DNA of 64,000 nt. It comes from Brachypodium distachyon (Eukaryota > Streptophyta > Magnoliopsida > Poales > Poaceae). Below the pieces are notes generated by a model. That model saw nothing but the letters and a program-made list of their open reading frames with translations, did no database searches and was not told where the DNA came from. Where the stretch lies: assembly GCF_000005505.3 (NCBI RefSeq), contig NC_016133.3:29753008-29817007 (forward strand). Direction: 5' to 3'. Below are positions 10,721 to 22,179 of the stretch, one piece after another. Made by a program: the position numbers and the translations under genes. The first letter of the stretch is position 1, and the number at the start of each line of letters is the position of its first letter.

Positions 10721-13700
10721 CCACCTCCAGAAGGGTTGGTATTACAGGAAAATCAAGAAAAACACGGGCGGGCAAATCTGTCTGAAATGTCTGAAGAGTA
10801 TTACAACCAAGGTTTTAATGAGAGGAATGTGATGTTTGGTTCAGGCAGTTGCTCCTCAGGGAAAGAAAATGTTGTACCGAAGAGAATTTTCCAGCCTAGC
10901 AAATATGCATTCTCACCATATGACAAAACAACAACTAAGGCTCCAACCAGGGAAGAATACATCCGCTACGAAGCAATCACCATGTTGTGCGAACTCAATG
11001 CACATAAGCAGTACGTTGTGTGTTCCTGTTTTTGATGGGGACATCTCCGTTTTCTGCTTTTTGTCTGTTCCGTGTGTGTCTCTCTCTCTATATATCTATC
11101 AATTCGGGCGGGGAGGACATATACACCTCCGAATCTATACCCGAATAGTTGATCTATACCTGAATAGTTGATAGAATATAATTTGAATAGGATTGAGATT
11201 AAAAAAAACCAAAAATATATAATAATATTAAATCCTAAGATCCATTGTTAGCATGTCTTAATTATATAAAACCCATCATCAGCATGCAAGATCACAATTG
11301 CATGTGATCCTATGAGTTAGGGTGTGCAGACGAAGAATAACCAAGTAAGCAGACAAGAAATGTGCATTGTGTCGTGTACACTATCATTGAAGCACAAGAA
11401 TACTCTCAGGATGAAGGAGGCCACGTTCGCATCCAAAGAAGTGGCAGCCAAAAAACCTCATCTTTTCATGCATGCATGCACTCAAGAGGCTATAAAGAAG
11501 GCCTAAGACCTATAATGAAGGTGCATCATGACCAATAAGAAAGGAGAGGTAAATAATGCATGAGAGCACTATTGAAGCCAGCCATATCTTGCCTATAAAA
11601 AGAGCCTTCTTGCTGCGATGGAGGACACACAACATTCCTGAGAACACAAGCCTTCAGTAGCACGAAGTTAGAGCAACTAGCGAGCAAACCATCTGCTCTC
11701 TAGTAGTAGTAGCACCTCTTCCCACTGTAATAAAGCCAACATAATCAAGCCAGTGTAACATAAGGTCGGGAAGGTAGTAAGGTAAGCCTCTTGTATGGCG
11801 TTTGAACGAGAACCATGTAACCGTAGAGAAGTGTTCCTTTCGGGTGAAACTACCTGGGAAGACGATAAGAAATCACCAATATAAACTTGTTTAAGATCAC
11901 CTAGGGAAATAAACTTAGCTACTCCTGAAGCAATATAGTGAAAAATTCAGTGAGTACTGAGTAGGATTTTTACACCACTGCACGAACCGTCGGTAACTCC
12001 GTTGGCCTCACCAGCCTTAAAAGATCCTGTAAAAGATAATCATAATAATTAAATATTAATCAATCATATAATTTAATATTAGTCGATATAATCTGAATAT
12101 TTAGTATCTAATATATATATGTATATGTATATGTATGTATGTAATTACTAACACATGTATTATGCTTTAAAAAAAAAATATGACACATCTGCGTTGCTCT
12201 AAACATTGGCAAAATCAACGTGTCGTTTGAGTTGTTTGGCAATTCAATGAACGAAGGAGGTTGGGTAGAAGCGTATGTCATTGATATTTTTTGTCGAAAG
12301 CTTTTTACAAAGAAACATCCAAGTTCATCAAGGAAACACTTCTTCTTCCACCACCTGGGGGTAAGTTTTTTTTTTACATTTTTACTTTTGTGTTGGGTAC
12401 CCTGGGAATCACATGTTTATTTTGGTGCATTTTGTTTATACCCACATTTTTTTCACCTAGTTTTTATCTATACTTTTTGTGCCTTGTTATTACTTATTAC
12501 TGTTTTACGCAGGAATTCTTCCTCGAGAAATGGGCAAACGAGGCCAACTATCTCGCAATGAAGGAGAAAGCGTTAAACGCTATCCACGGGGCTGGCAGAG
12601 CTACGCCTTTACACCTGACAGATTTAGTAAGTTTCTTGGCAAAAGGATTTTAAATAATGTTTTTTGCTGTTTAGCTGTTTTGTGTTTTGTCATTTTGATC
12701 CAAAAACAAAGCATTGTAGTTGTAAAATCACAATGCATCCTTACTTTTTTTCCCCTAACTTCATTGCATTCTAGTTGTTCCTCCCCTCCATCTGGAAGGA
12801 CCACTGGTCTGCTTTCGTGGTGGATATCATAGACGAGAAATTTATTTTTCTTGATTCCCTATATGGAATGAACACCGCATTTCACAAGGAGGTGTCAAAA
12901 GACAATGGTATATGCTGATTTTCTTCAGCCTGTCTACTATCTGTCTACTGAACTGAAGTTTTTTGCTGCGCCTATATTCTTTCTTTTTGTTTTTTTTTCT
13001 AGTCATGATTCATGAAAGGTACAATGTGTTTTTTATGTGCAGATAAATTTTTTTATGATCACCTGGCAAGAGAGGGGTTTAAAGCCACAAGATTTTAACA
13101 AATTAAGTGTTATTTATCCAAGGGTTCCAACCCAAGACAACACGTATGAAACATTTTCTTGCAACAAGTTCTTCCTTGTAATTTAATCTGTACCAGCCAA
13201 TTTTAATTGACAGTTCTAATTCTTTTTTCTTTTTTGGTTTCAAGTGACGACTGTGGAATTTTTGCGATGAAATTTATGGAGCTGTGGGAACCGCGCAACC
13301 GACAAAGTTGTTGCTTCTCCAGGAGCGACATACCAAATTTCAGGATCAAGCTTGCGAATGAAATGATGTTCTCACCAGATAACATAGAAGTACAAGCAAA
13401 GATTCTAGTCGACAACTATTTCAGAAAGGTATGTGTTCTCAGATTCAGTTTTTTTTGTTTGTTCTATTGGGTTTTATGTCACTCAATATTTTTTTTTCTT
13501 GTTCATGTAAAATATTTTCATCACTGAACTTTCTTATTAATTTTTTTTTTGGACAGGGTCAAGTATGAGTACTCATCCAAGGCACACACACACCGTAGAA
13601 GTTTCACAGAGCTAGCAGTAGCAGATAGTGACGAAGAAATTGTCCAGAGAAATATAGGAGTTGGACAGCAAAGGAAAATAGATCACGAGATTGAGAGATT
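10721..13700 (+). CDS. MULE-borne ULP1-type cysteine protease gene, multi-exon, 5' part missing
   Basis: Several exons with fair splice sites can be read. Exon a is 10721-11009 (PPPEGLVLQENQ...; Ser/Lys-rich linker). Exon b is about 12189-12360 (GNSMNEGGWVEAYVIDIFC). Exon c is about 12513-12628 (EFFLEKWANEANYL). Exon d is about 12775-12906 and holds the catalytic His in KDHWSAFVVDI and Asp in FLDSLYG. A short exon lies near 13043-13140, and an exon at 13244-13430 holds the catalytic Cys in DDCGIFAMKFMELWEP. A last exon begins near 13557. The H, D and C residues and their order fit C48 proteases. Exons upstream of 10721 are not found; the truncated chromovirus lies there. Intron 1 (11010-12188) is enlarged by repeat DNA. 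The gene may be expressed only in other copies. I did not resolve its 3' end, which runs up to the Tat LTR. Confidence 0.65.
11010..12188. other. Intron of the MULE ULP1 gene with probable LTR-type insertion
   Basis: A stretch from about 11248 to 11974 has promoter-like features on the plus strand: CCTATAAAAAGAGCC at about 11592, a leader-like segment, and a polyadenylation-like AATAAAG near 11740. This suggests a solo LTR or similar retroelement piece. I found no convincing target-site duplication. An (AT)n/(GTAT)n run lies at 12111-12142. Confidence 0.35.
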
Positions 13701-13778
13701 TTTTTTGCTTTTTTTAGTTCATGTTCTTTTACAAATAGGGATGGTGGGAGGGGGCGGAGCCAATGAAGTATTTCTTTG

Positions 13779-14872
13779 TGTCGTCGCACGGGGCTTCGAC
13801 ACCGGGGATGCGCGGGCACCTCCTTTTTATGTTCGGCAGTGGGCTACGGGGATCGCTCCGGCGATCGCCGGCGTGGCCAATGTGAGGCGTAAGAACCTAC
13901 CAAGAACGCACGCACACGCTTTTTACTCAGGTTCGGGCCACCTTGCGGTGTAAACCTTACGTCCTGCTTGTCTGAGCTTGTATTACTGTGAGATCGACTG
14001 TTTTACAGGTTGTCGGGGGGAGCCCCCAGGTGGTCTCTTTTTGGCTAAGTGTTCTTTGCTACTTCGGGCTACTGCCAGTGTTGCACTACGAGTTGGCTCA
14101 ACAATCGAACCAATCAAGAAAAATCCAACCAGAAAACCCACGAACCTTTGACCGTTGACGGGGGTCCTCCTTTTATAGCCAAGGGGATACCACAAGTGCC
14201 ACGGCGCATGTTTTATAAGTGGCGAGCAAGGAGCTCGGGCAGCTCCTCCTTGGTGCGCTGGCATGCATGCATGAGCGCCAACCCCGCGGCTAGGGGTCTA
14301 GGGCCTAAAAAATAGGACTGGACAGCCACTGTTCGCCCGACTAGATGGATAACGCCCCTCCTGTCGGCTCATTAAATGCGCCGTGCGTTTCACTCCTTGC
14401 CCTGGTGAAACTGCACACTGGGCGCCTGGCACGCGCCCACGTGGCCCCGCTGCTCTGCTCACTCGGCCCTGCCCTCACGGCGGGAACCTGCGCCCGGGAA
14501 CACCTCCTCCCGGCAAGTGCCTTCCTGAGGGGTGCCTAGGCGGGATTATTCCCCGAAGCCCCGCTAGCCCTGCCGGGCTGGTAGCTTGCCGGGCAGCCTG
14601 CACGTTGCTGCCCAGGGTGAGATCCTCCCGGGAACTCAGTGATGCGACCCACGCGTCGTGCAACGGTGGTACCCCGGGTGCCACTGGTGCGACAGTAGCC
14701 TCGGGGCGTGGGTCGGCAACACCTGTTCCTAGACGAACTTTTCCCCGGTCGGTTGCCGGGCTACGCCCCAACCGACGCGTGGGTCCCGACTCGCCTCGGG
14801 CCCGCATCTCATCGCCATCCCACATACCCTGCCGTTACGGACGGAGTGGTGGGTGCGAGATTTCCGCTGTAA
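13779..14872 (-). repeat. 3' LTR of the Tat element (left copy)
   Basis: It starts TGTCGTCGCAC on the plus strand. Bases 13779-14417 match 27254-27902 with scattered differences. The left copy seems to continue to about 14872, where a pyrimidine run (CCTCCCCCTT, 14873-14882) would be the polypurine tract on the minus strand. The outer boundary is firm; the inner boundary is my proposal. Confidence 0.6.
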
Positions 14873-14985
14873 CCTCCCCCTTAAACAAGGAAGTTAAGGC
14901 CACTCTTCCCGTTATCTCTTTGATTAGCAATTATCCCAGCGCGCCCGTAGGGTGCGGAACCGGCAGTTACCAAACGGCGGGGTGT

Positions 14986-14991
14986 TATAAA
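14986..14991 (+). promoter_or_regulatory. Possible TATA box for the antisense gene (aORF)
   Basis: TATAAA lies 109 bp upstream of the first ATG of the aORF at 15100, in otherwise GC-rich DNA. This distance suits a plant promoter with a short leader. No other support. Confidence 0.4.
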
Positions 14992-15099
14992 GCTTTTACA
15001 GCTGCGTTGAGGGGAAAACACTTAGCCCCCCAGTCTTCGTCTTCCAACTTCTTCGCATCTTGCGCCCAAGAGCTTCGCTAGCTTCTGCCTCCGCTCCCC

Positions 15100-18000
15100 A
15101 TGGCGCCCCCCACCACCAGGAAGGGAAAGGAGGTGAAGGCCCCAAAGAGAGCGGCGGCCAGTAAAAGCGAGGCGGCCGCCAAGGCCGCCGCCGACAAAGA
15201 CCAGAAGAAGCGGGCGATGAGGGCCACGCTTGCCTTCTACCGGCCCGGCTACAACGGCGAGGCGCTGGCCAAGATCCGGCACGCCGTCGCCTTTGGGTTC
15301 AACGAGCACGGGGAGACCCTGATCTTCTCCGCAGGCACCGATCACCAGGAAAACGACTTTCGGGTGTTCGGGCGCTTCATCCTCACCGAGTTGGTGCCGC
15401 CCTTCTCCCTGTTCCTCCATGTGGTCATGGAGTCGTACCAGTTGCGGGTGGCGCAGCTCCACCCCACGTCTCTCTACCTCCTCGCCACCTTCCAGTTCCT
15501 CTGCGAAGCATTCGTCGGGGTAATGCCGTCGGTGGCACTGTTCCAGCATTACTTCTACCCCCGGATCGATAACGCGAACACGATGTCGTCGGGGGTGGTG
15601 TTCCGCGCCCGCGATCGGATAAAGTCTGAGTTCATCATCCGGTCGGAAAAGAAGATCGAGAAGGAATGACGGGGCGACTGGTGCTGGGTCCAGGTGCAAG
15701 ACCCCGAGGAGTTCATCCTCTCGCCCACCGAGCTGCGGCAACCCAACAGTGGCTGGCGGGACCGGTACCACCGCGACGCCGATCTCCTCCCCATGTGGAG
15801 AAGATCAAGGCCTTGCGGCTTGCGGGGCTCACCGACGTCGACGTGGCGCGAACCTTCATCAGCCGGCGAGTCGCGCCGCTCCAACTGCGCTTCCGTCCCG
15901 CGTGGATGTACACGGGGCCCGGAGACAGGACACGCCACAACCACGAAGGCGTGGACCCGGAATCCCTCCAGGTGTGGGTGAAGGGGATCTCCGCCGAGGA
16001 CCTTCCCGCTACGGGGTTCCTGCCGGGGGTTATCTCCCTCCACGCCGCGTTCAGGGGCTGAACGACATCGTCGCCTCCTTCCCGCCCTGCAACTGGTGGG
16101 GATTGATGGACGATACCCCCACTCGGTCCCTGCGCTGTCCCCCGCCCGCACCCCGCGGGAAGCAGGTGCTTGAAGAGAGCGGGGGCGAATCGGAAGTGAG
16201 CTGGCCCTCCCTGCAGTCCTCGGACAACGAGGCGGGCCAGCCTGCCACGTCCCAGGCAGTCGTCCCCGTGGATGACGACGCGCCCCTGATCGTGCGAAGA
16301 TCAGGGGCGCACGCAGCGACCGCGGCTACCTCCACAGTGGCTACGACGGCATCCGCCCCCGCGGCGGCACCCGGCTCCGCGTCGGCGGCCGCCCTGGGGG
16401 CGTCCGCCGGCATCTCAGCAGCGACCATCCCTGCAGTGGTTGCCGGGGTCACGGCGGTGACCACCCCGGCAGCGACCGCCATCGACCCGGCGACGCCTAC
16501 CTCCGCAGCAGCCGCCGGGGCCGCGGCGGCAGCTCCATCGACGGCGGCCCCCGACGTCGCGGCGGCCCCGTCGTCGGTTCCCGCGGTGCCCCGGGCCACG
16601 GCAACCCCACGGGCACCCACGGCTCCGCCCGCTCGGGGGGTCTTCCGAGGCTTTGCGCTCCGGCGCAACCCCCCGAAGGCTGATTCATCGGCAAGCGCCG
16701 GCAAGAGGGGAAGGGTCGAGTCCCCGCCTGTCGCGCCGAGCAAGAAGGCACGCGCGGACGACGGCAGCGCGGCCGACCCGGCCGGCACAGGGGCCAACGG
16801 CGCCGCCATCGCACCTGCCGGCGACTCAGCCCCAACAGAGGTGGCGCCAGCAACAGTTACAGCTCCTTCCTGCCTCCTTTCCTGCATTTTCATTTGTCAG
16901 CTACTCATGTAACCGTACCTTCTCTTTCCATAGGCGACGCTCCGCCCGCAGCAAGCCTCCAGGAGACCCCTGCCGGGACGGAGGAGGAGGGGGAGGCTCC
17001 CCCCGCAAGCCCAACGTTCTTGCAAGGTAACGATCCTGAGCCCCCTCGTCCACTTCTAGGGAACTTCTCTAGCTTTCCACTTCTCACATTTCTTGCTGCT
17101 GCAGGCCCAAGCGCACCCGCACCGGAAGCAGGTGCTACTGTAGTTGACCTCGACTTCGACGTCGAGGTTATAGGGACAACGGAGGGGCCAGAAGCAGCCC
17201 CCACGCCACGCCCTGCTGCGGCGACCGCAGCGGCAGCGGCAGCGGCGACTACCGCCGCCACCGGGACGGTGTCCCGCAACGCGCCAGCGGTCGTAGGCGC
17301 CGCTGGCGCGGGTTCTTCTGCTGTCCAACAGGGGACGGCCCCTGCTGGGGGCGCGGCAACCTCACCATCCCCATAGTCCCTGGGCGCGGGTGAGGGGGAG
17401 GTTGCCGGGGAGGAGCGACAAGATGCTCTGCCGCAAGCGGATGACCCCCCGTCCAGCTATACGGTAGCGGCGGGGGCTTCGTCGTCGGCGGCTGCTTCCT
17501 TCGACACCGACCTCGGCACCCTTGCCGGGGTGGCTTGGAATCCCATCACCTGGGATCCGAGCGTCTTCGACCGAGGGCACCGGCTCCTTGACGCCGTCAA
17601 GGACTAGCAACTGGCCTTCGTCACCTCCTTCAACGAGGTAAGGGAGCACCACGCGATCGCCAAGAGCCAGCTTGGCGAGCTGCGGCAAGCCGTGGAGAAG
17701 GAGCGGCAGGAACTCTCCCGGCTATGGGAGGAGACGCGCCTCGACAGGGAGGAGGCGCGCCTTGCCCAGGAAGCTTTTGAGAATGCCGACACACCAGTCA
17801 TCCCGGAAGAAGAGCTCTACCGGTGACTGGAGGCTCAGCGCGCCGAGCTCCAGGGGGCTCTGGACTCGCTGGTGGTGGCTCAAGCGGAAGCCAAGAAGGA
17901 GCACGCCGAGGTGCTCGCTACAGCCCAGGCTCGGATCAGCGAGAAGAGCGATCTGATCGCCAACTATCTCGGTGAGATCCAGGGCCTGCGCGTCAAGCTG

Positions 18001-18656
18001 GAGGGGCAGGTCAAGGCCACCGAAAGCGCGGTCGACGCGGCAGCCCCGGCATGAGATCTAGCTCGGCGCCGCCATGGACAGAGCGGCCCGGCTCGAGAAC
18101 AAGCTGGCCACTGTCCGGGAGAAGCTCGCCAAGGCCGGCGAGGACAACACGGCCCAAGCCACGGAGCTCGCGTCGCTGGCGAGCCGCCTCCGGAAGGCCA
18201 AGAAGGCCACGCTCAACGCCCGGCTCCACCAGAGCACGTTGATCGGGCAACGGCAGCTGGAGACCGAGAAGCTGCTCCATATCGCCCAGGCGCTGCGTGA
18301 TCTGCTGCCCAGGTTCGAGCTGCAGGCCGCGGAGGTGGACGGCACGGACGTCTCAACGCTGATCCCGTTCTTCTCCGACCTGGTGGGGAAGTTCGGGGCC
18401 CCTCGATGTATGGATCGCCAAGTTTGGCGCCAACGAGGTTGCCAACTGCGCCCGGGAGGTCGCCGGGACGATCCTTCCGATGGTACACCTTCGGGACCCG
18501 GAGTTTTCCTTCGAGACGCTGCTGGACGCCTGGTCGGACAGCGAGGATGAGCCCACCCACACTCAGGCGGTCAGTGGGTTCGTCGACGAGGTGGTCGAGT
18601 GGATGCAGCGGAAGCCGGACCCCGAGTCGTCCCCGGCGGAAGACACCGACAACTAG
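15100..18656 (+). pseudogene. aORF of the Tat element ('putative gypsy type transposon' protein)
   Basis: This is a long gene on the strand opposite to gag-pol. The N-terminal part (15100-16061) begins MAPPTTRKGKEVK, is Lys/Ala-rich, then has a globular domain with RVFGRFILTELVPPFSLF, QLHPTSLYLLATFQF and RVAPLQLRFRPAWMYTG, typical of the grass Transposase_28 family (name historical; no transposase activity is shown). It is followed by a Pro/Ala-rich segment and a C-terminal coiled-coil region (17630-18350, repeats of Glu/Ala/Arg/Leu) ending with a stop at 18656. An intron-like interval has a GT after TTCTTGCAAG (17026) and an AG at 17105; another acceptor-like site lies at 16934. In-frame stops (15667, 17605, 17824) and frame changes (about 15790, 16060, 18050, 18400) break it. 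The function of this protein in Tat elements is unknown. Confidence 0.7.
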
Positions 18657-19215
18657 TCGCTGCAGCCTCTTGCTGTTTCTTTGCTTTGTTTTCGTTCCTG
18701 CAAGCATGGCGCTTGGCGCCGTTTGAACAATTACAGTTTCATTAGTTCATGTAATCGTTCGCTACTTAGTTAATCAAGCTCTTTAGTTCTGCTTAATCCT
18801 TGTCCTTTGTTCCCAGGGCTGCCTCGCAGGGTGGATCCCTTCGCCCTTGTGTGTTGTGCTTTGTGTTGCCGGGGACTCGTGCGCCTCACCCTTGACCAGA
18901 CCAGGGACCCGGGACGGACCCGCAGCGCCGACCTGGGGCCAAGCAGTAGAGGCGAGCCACTCCACTTGCGGGGTAACTACTCCAAGCCATGCCCTCCCGG
19001 GACGGACCCGGAAGCCGCACGGGGAGCGCACTCCCCCCGCAAGCGTCCTTCTAACACTCTGGCTACACGCAGGTTCCGGGGCAACACTTAGCGAGGCAGC
19101 ATTCAGTTACGTTCAGTTCTTAAGGAGTTTATCGTTCAGGTGCAAGCACTTAGCTTTTCGTTCGGTCTCGTGCTCGGCACGCTTGGCGGAGGTGTGCGCC
19201 TGGTACGTCGCCCTT
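18657..19215. other. Tat element non-coding spacer after the aORF
   Basis: No open frame with recognisable domains. It likely holds the 3' untranslated region of the aORF transcript, followed by GC-rich spacer that merges into a tandem-repeat block. Confidence 0.4.
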
Positions 19216-19219
19216 GAGA

Positions 19220-19990
19220 AAGCCTGTTTGAGGGATGCAGCGGGAACGCCATGGCAGGATCGCCGCCGGCGTCAAGCGCCGACGACGATGCTACCGCCGC
19301 GTCTCCGCAACAACCCTCGCCTTTGGAAAAGCCCTTGCATTTGGAGGAACCTCTTTCGAGGGGTGCAGCCGGGACGTCTTGACTTCCTCACCACCACCGG
19401 CAAATGCGGGTGGCGAGGACATCACGGCGTTCCCGCAGCAGCCCTCGCTATTTGGGGAAAATCTGCCTGAGGGACGCAACAGGGACGCTGTGGTGGGCCG
19501 GAGCAAACGGTGGACGCCGGCACCGGCGCCATCACAGCGTCCTCGCGACGACCCTCGCCTCTGGAGGGGTGCGGCAGGGACACTACGGCAGTGCACCCGT
19601 CGGCGCTGAGCGCTGATGGCATGCAGTACCATAGTGTCTCCGCGGCAACCCTTGCTCCTTGCGGAGATACCCTCTGGAGGGATGCGGCAGGAGCACTGCG
19701 GCAGTGCACCCGTCAGCGCCAAGCGTTGATGGAATGCACCACCACAGTGCTTCCGCGGCAGCCCTCGCCCCGGAGTTGCTCGCTAGAGGAGGTGTGGCAA
19801 GGACACGGCGGCAGTGCACCCGCCGGCGCTGAGCGCGGGTGGGATGCACCACCACCGTGTCTCTGCGACACCCCTCGGAGTGGGCTCGGTGGGGGGATGC
19901 GGCAAGGGCGCGATGGCGGTGCACCCGTCGGCGCTGGGCGCGATGGGATGCACCCCCATCGTGCCTCTACGGCACCACCCGCCCTCTTAG
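19220..19990. repeat. Degenerate tandem repeats of about 105-113 bp
   Basis: The motif GTGCACCCGTCGGCGC (with variants) recurs at 19591, 19704, 19814 and 19919, giving spacings of 113, 110 and 105 bp. Earlier, more diverged units run back to about 19220. Each unit also has GGGATGCGGCAGG-like and CTCCGCGGCAACCCTCGCC-like parts. The array lies between pol and the 3' LTR of the Tat element, in the 3' untranslated region of its RNA. Confidence 0.7.
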
Positions 19991-20429
19991 CCTCTTGGCT
20001 GTGGTCTGTGCTGTTCCATGGCCCGGACGCTCCTTTCATAGGCGCGGAAGGGGGGGGGGCTTGCCACCACACACGCCGGGTCAACACAGCATACGTGGCG
20101 CCCCGCCCTTTGGAGTGCGATACGGCCTTCGCCACTCCGCATGCCAAGTTGCTGTGGCACACGTGGCAAGCCCCTCGTTGTGCGGGTGCTCCGCACCACA
20201 AGGCGTTGCTACACGCCGCGACTCGTGGGCAGTCCACGGGCATTACAGTGCGCAAGATTCCACCTTTACCCTGTACATTAGATTCTTACCAAGCACGAGA
20301 TGCTGCAATTTTTTTTCGAAATTCATGATAAACACACAAAGCTCTCCTGCCTCCCAGCCCCCGGGCACAAAAGGTTCGATACCAAACTTGGCTGTGAGCA
20401 TTTTTATTTCCCGGACGCAGCGACTGCAT

Positions 20430-20545
20430 GATGCACATTATGGGAAGCCCGGCAACTGCATGCCAAGATGCACGTCGCGGGAAGCCCAGCAACTGCACGC
20501 CAGCACGTCGCGGGAAGCCTGGCAACTGCATGCTCCGTGCCGGAG
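20430..20545. repeat. Three short tandem repeats
   Basis: Units of about 35-40 bp share GGGAAGCCCGGCAACTGCA and are repeated three times with few changes, still within the Tat 3' non-coding region. Confidence 0.65.
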
Positions 20546-20808
20546 TGATCCGGCAACGGGTTTTACGTTTTCGAGGCTCCGGCAGCCCCCTGCTCACAAC
20601 CAAGTATGGAAAGAGACTTCTGTGCACCTAGAGCAGGAGACGACAGGAGTGGAAGGAACATGCCGATAAAATGAGGCAATTAAACATTTAGGAAACAACA
20701 CTTATCTTTATTCACAATAACTAGGGGTTTACACGCGGGGGCTGCCCGGCTACACTAGTTCGAGAGGTATGCATCGGCGGCATCACTTGAGGGTCGGGCT
20801 CCGCCGCT

Positions 20809-21990
20809 TCACAGGTAGAACTTGCGCAAGTGCTCAATATTCCAGCTATTTTGCACCGGCAAGCCTTCTTCGGTTTCCAGCTGGATAGCCCCCGATCTGG
20901 TCACCTGCACTACCCGGAAGTGCCCCTCCCATTTTGGAGTCAACTTGTTCCCGGCCTTCGTTCCTTGTATCCGGTGCAGGACAAGGTCTCCGTTCTCGAG
21001 CCCCCGGGGACGGACTCGCCTGTCGTGATAACGACGGAGTCCATGCTGGTAGCGCGCGGCTTGCACAGCAGCCCGGCATCGAAGCTCTTCGATGAAGTTC
21101 AGATCATCAACCCTTTGCTCGTGTTGGCTGGAGTTGCCGTACGCGCGTACTCGGGAAGATCCGTGCTTGAGCTCGAGGGGCAGCACCGCTTCTGCCTCGT
21201 AGACAAGGGCGAAAGGAGTTTTGCCCGTTGCCCGGCTAGGTGTGGTCCTGATTGACCACAGCACGTGCTGGAGTTCCTCGACCTAGTGTTTCCCGTGGCC
21301 TTTGAGCTTGTCAAAGGTTCTCGTCTTGAGCCCCAGCAGCACTTCCGCGTTGGCTTGCTCCGCCTGCCCGTTACTCCTTGGGTGAGCAACGGACGCGAAG
21401 TGTATCTTGGTGCTTATGCCCTCGCAGTAGGCCTGGAACACCGCCCTCGTGAATTGCGTGCCGTTGTCGGTGATGATGCCATTGGGCACACCAAACCGGC
21501 ACACAATGTTCTTGAAGAACTTGATGGCCGCCTAGGCGGTCACCTTCCGCACTGGTTCCACTTCCACCCACTTGGAGAATTTGTCGATCGCTACGAGCAA
21601 GTACTCGTAGCCGCCGACCGCTCTCGGCAACTTGCCGATGATGTCCAGCCCCCTGACCATGAATGGCCACGAGGACAGGATGACATGCAGGGTCTGCGCC
21701 GGCTGGTTGCTCTTCTTCGAGTGGAACTGGCATGCCTCACACGTCTTCACCAGCTGCTCCGCGTCAGCCAGGGCCGTGGGCCAGTAGAAACCGTGCCGAA
21801 ACGCCTTGCAGGCCAGCGCCCTGGAGGCCACATGGTGAGAGCATGTGCCTCGATTTATCTCCTCCAACAGTGCGCACCCTTCGTCTTGTGGCACGCAGAT
21901 GAGCTTGACTCCATTTGCACGCCTGCGGTAGAGGTTTCCGTCCACCACGGTGTACATTTTGGCTTGCCGGGCCACTTGCTCCGCGGCGAC
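20809..21990 (-). pseudogene. Integrase of the Tat element
   Basis: This is the C-terminal part of pol. The zinc-binding H2C2 region lies around 21740-21850 ([30 protein letters not shown]). The catalytic core has first Asp in [10 protein letters not shown], second in ITDNGTQFT and the Glu region HPRSNGQAEQANAEVL. The C-terminal part has TPFALVYEAEAVLP and WEGHFRVVQV and ends at a stop at 20814-20816. Two in-frame amber stops interrupt it: one at 21532-21534 and one near 21280 between the core and LWSIRTTPSR. Otherwise the reading frame is conserved, so decay is recent to moderate. Confidence 0.8.
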
Positions 21991-22179
21991 GTCGTCTTCT
22001 GGGAGGGCCTCTCCCTTCAGGTAGCGGGCGATTTCCATCGCCCAGGGAGGGATCTCCCTGCCAACGCATGCCGCTACGTCAGTGGCATGGACCCCTGCTG
22101 TCGCGGGGTTTCCTTCGGCCGCCAGAGGGGCTTCCCTGGCAACCGGCTTGGGGGCGACTGAGGGAGCCGCCTGCTTGTG

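Noticed and set aside
15022..16893. Long minus-strand open frames opposite the aORF (249, 198 and 280 residues)
   Set aside because: They lie in GC-rich DNA where stops are rare, have Ala/Gly/Arg-rich content without domains, and mirror the plus-strand aORF.
19220..20545. CRISPR-like array
   Set aside because: Degenerate repeats without unique spacers, within a plant retrotransposon.
19297..20669. Open frames of 100-276 residues in the Tat 3' region
   Set aside because: They consist of tandem-repeat translations and change content at each repeat; no domain seen.
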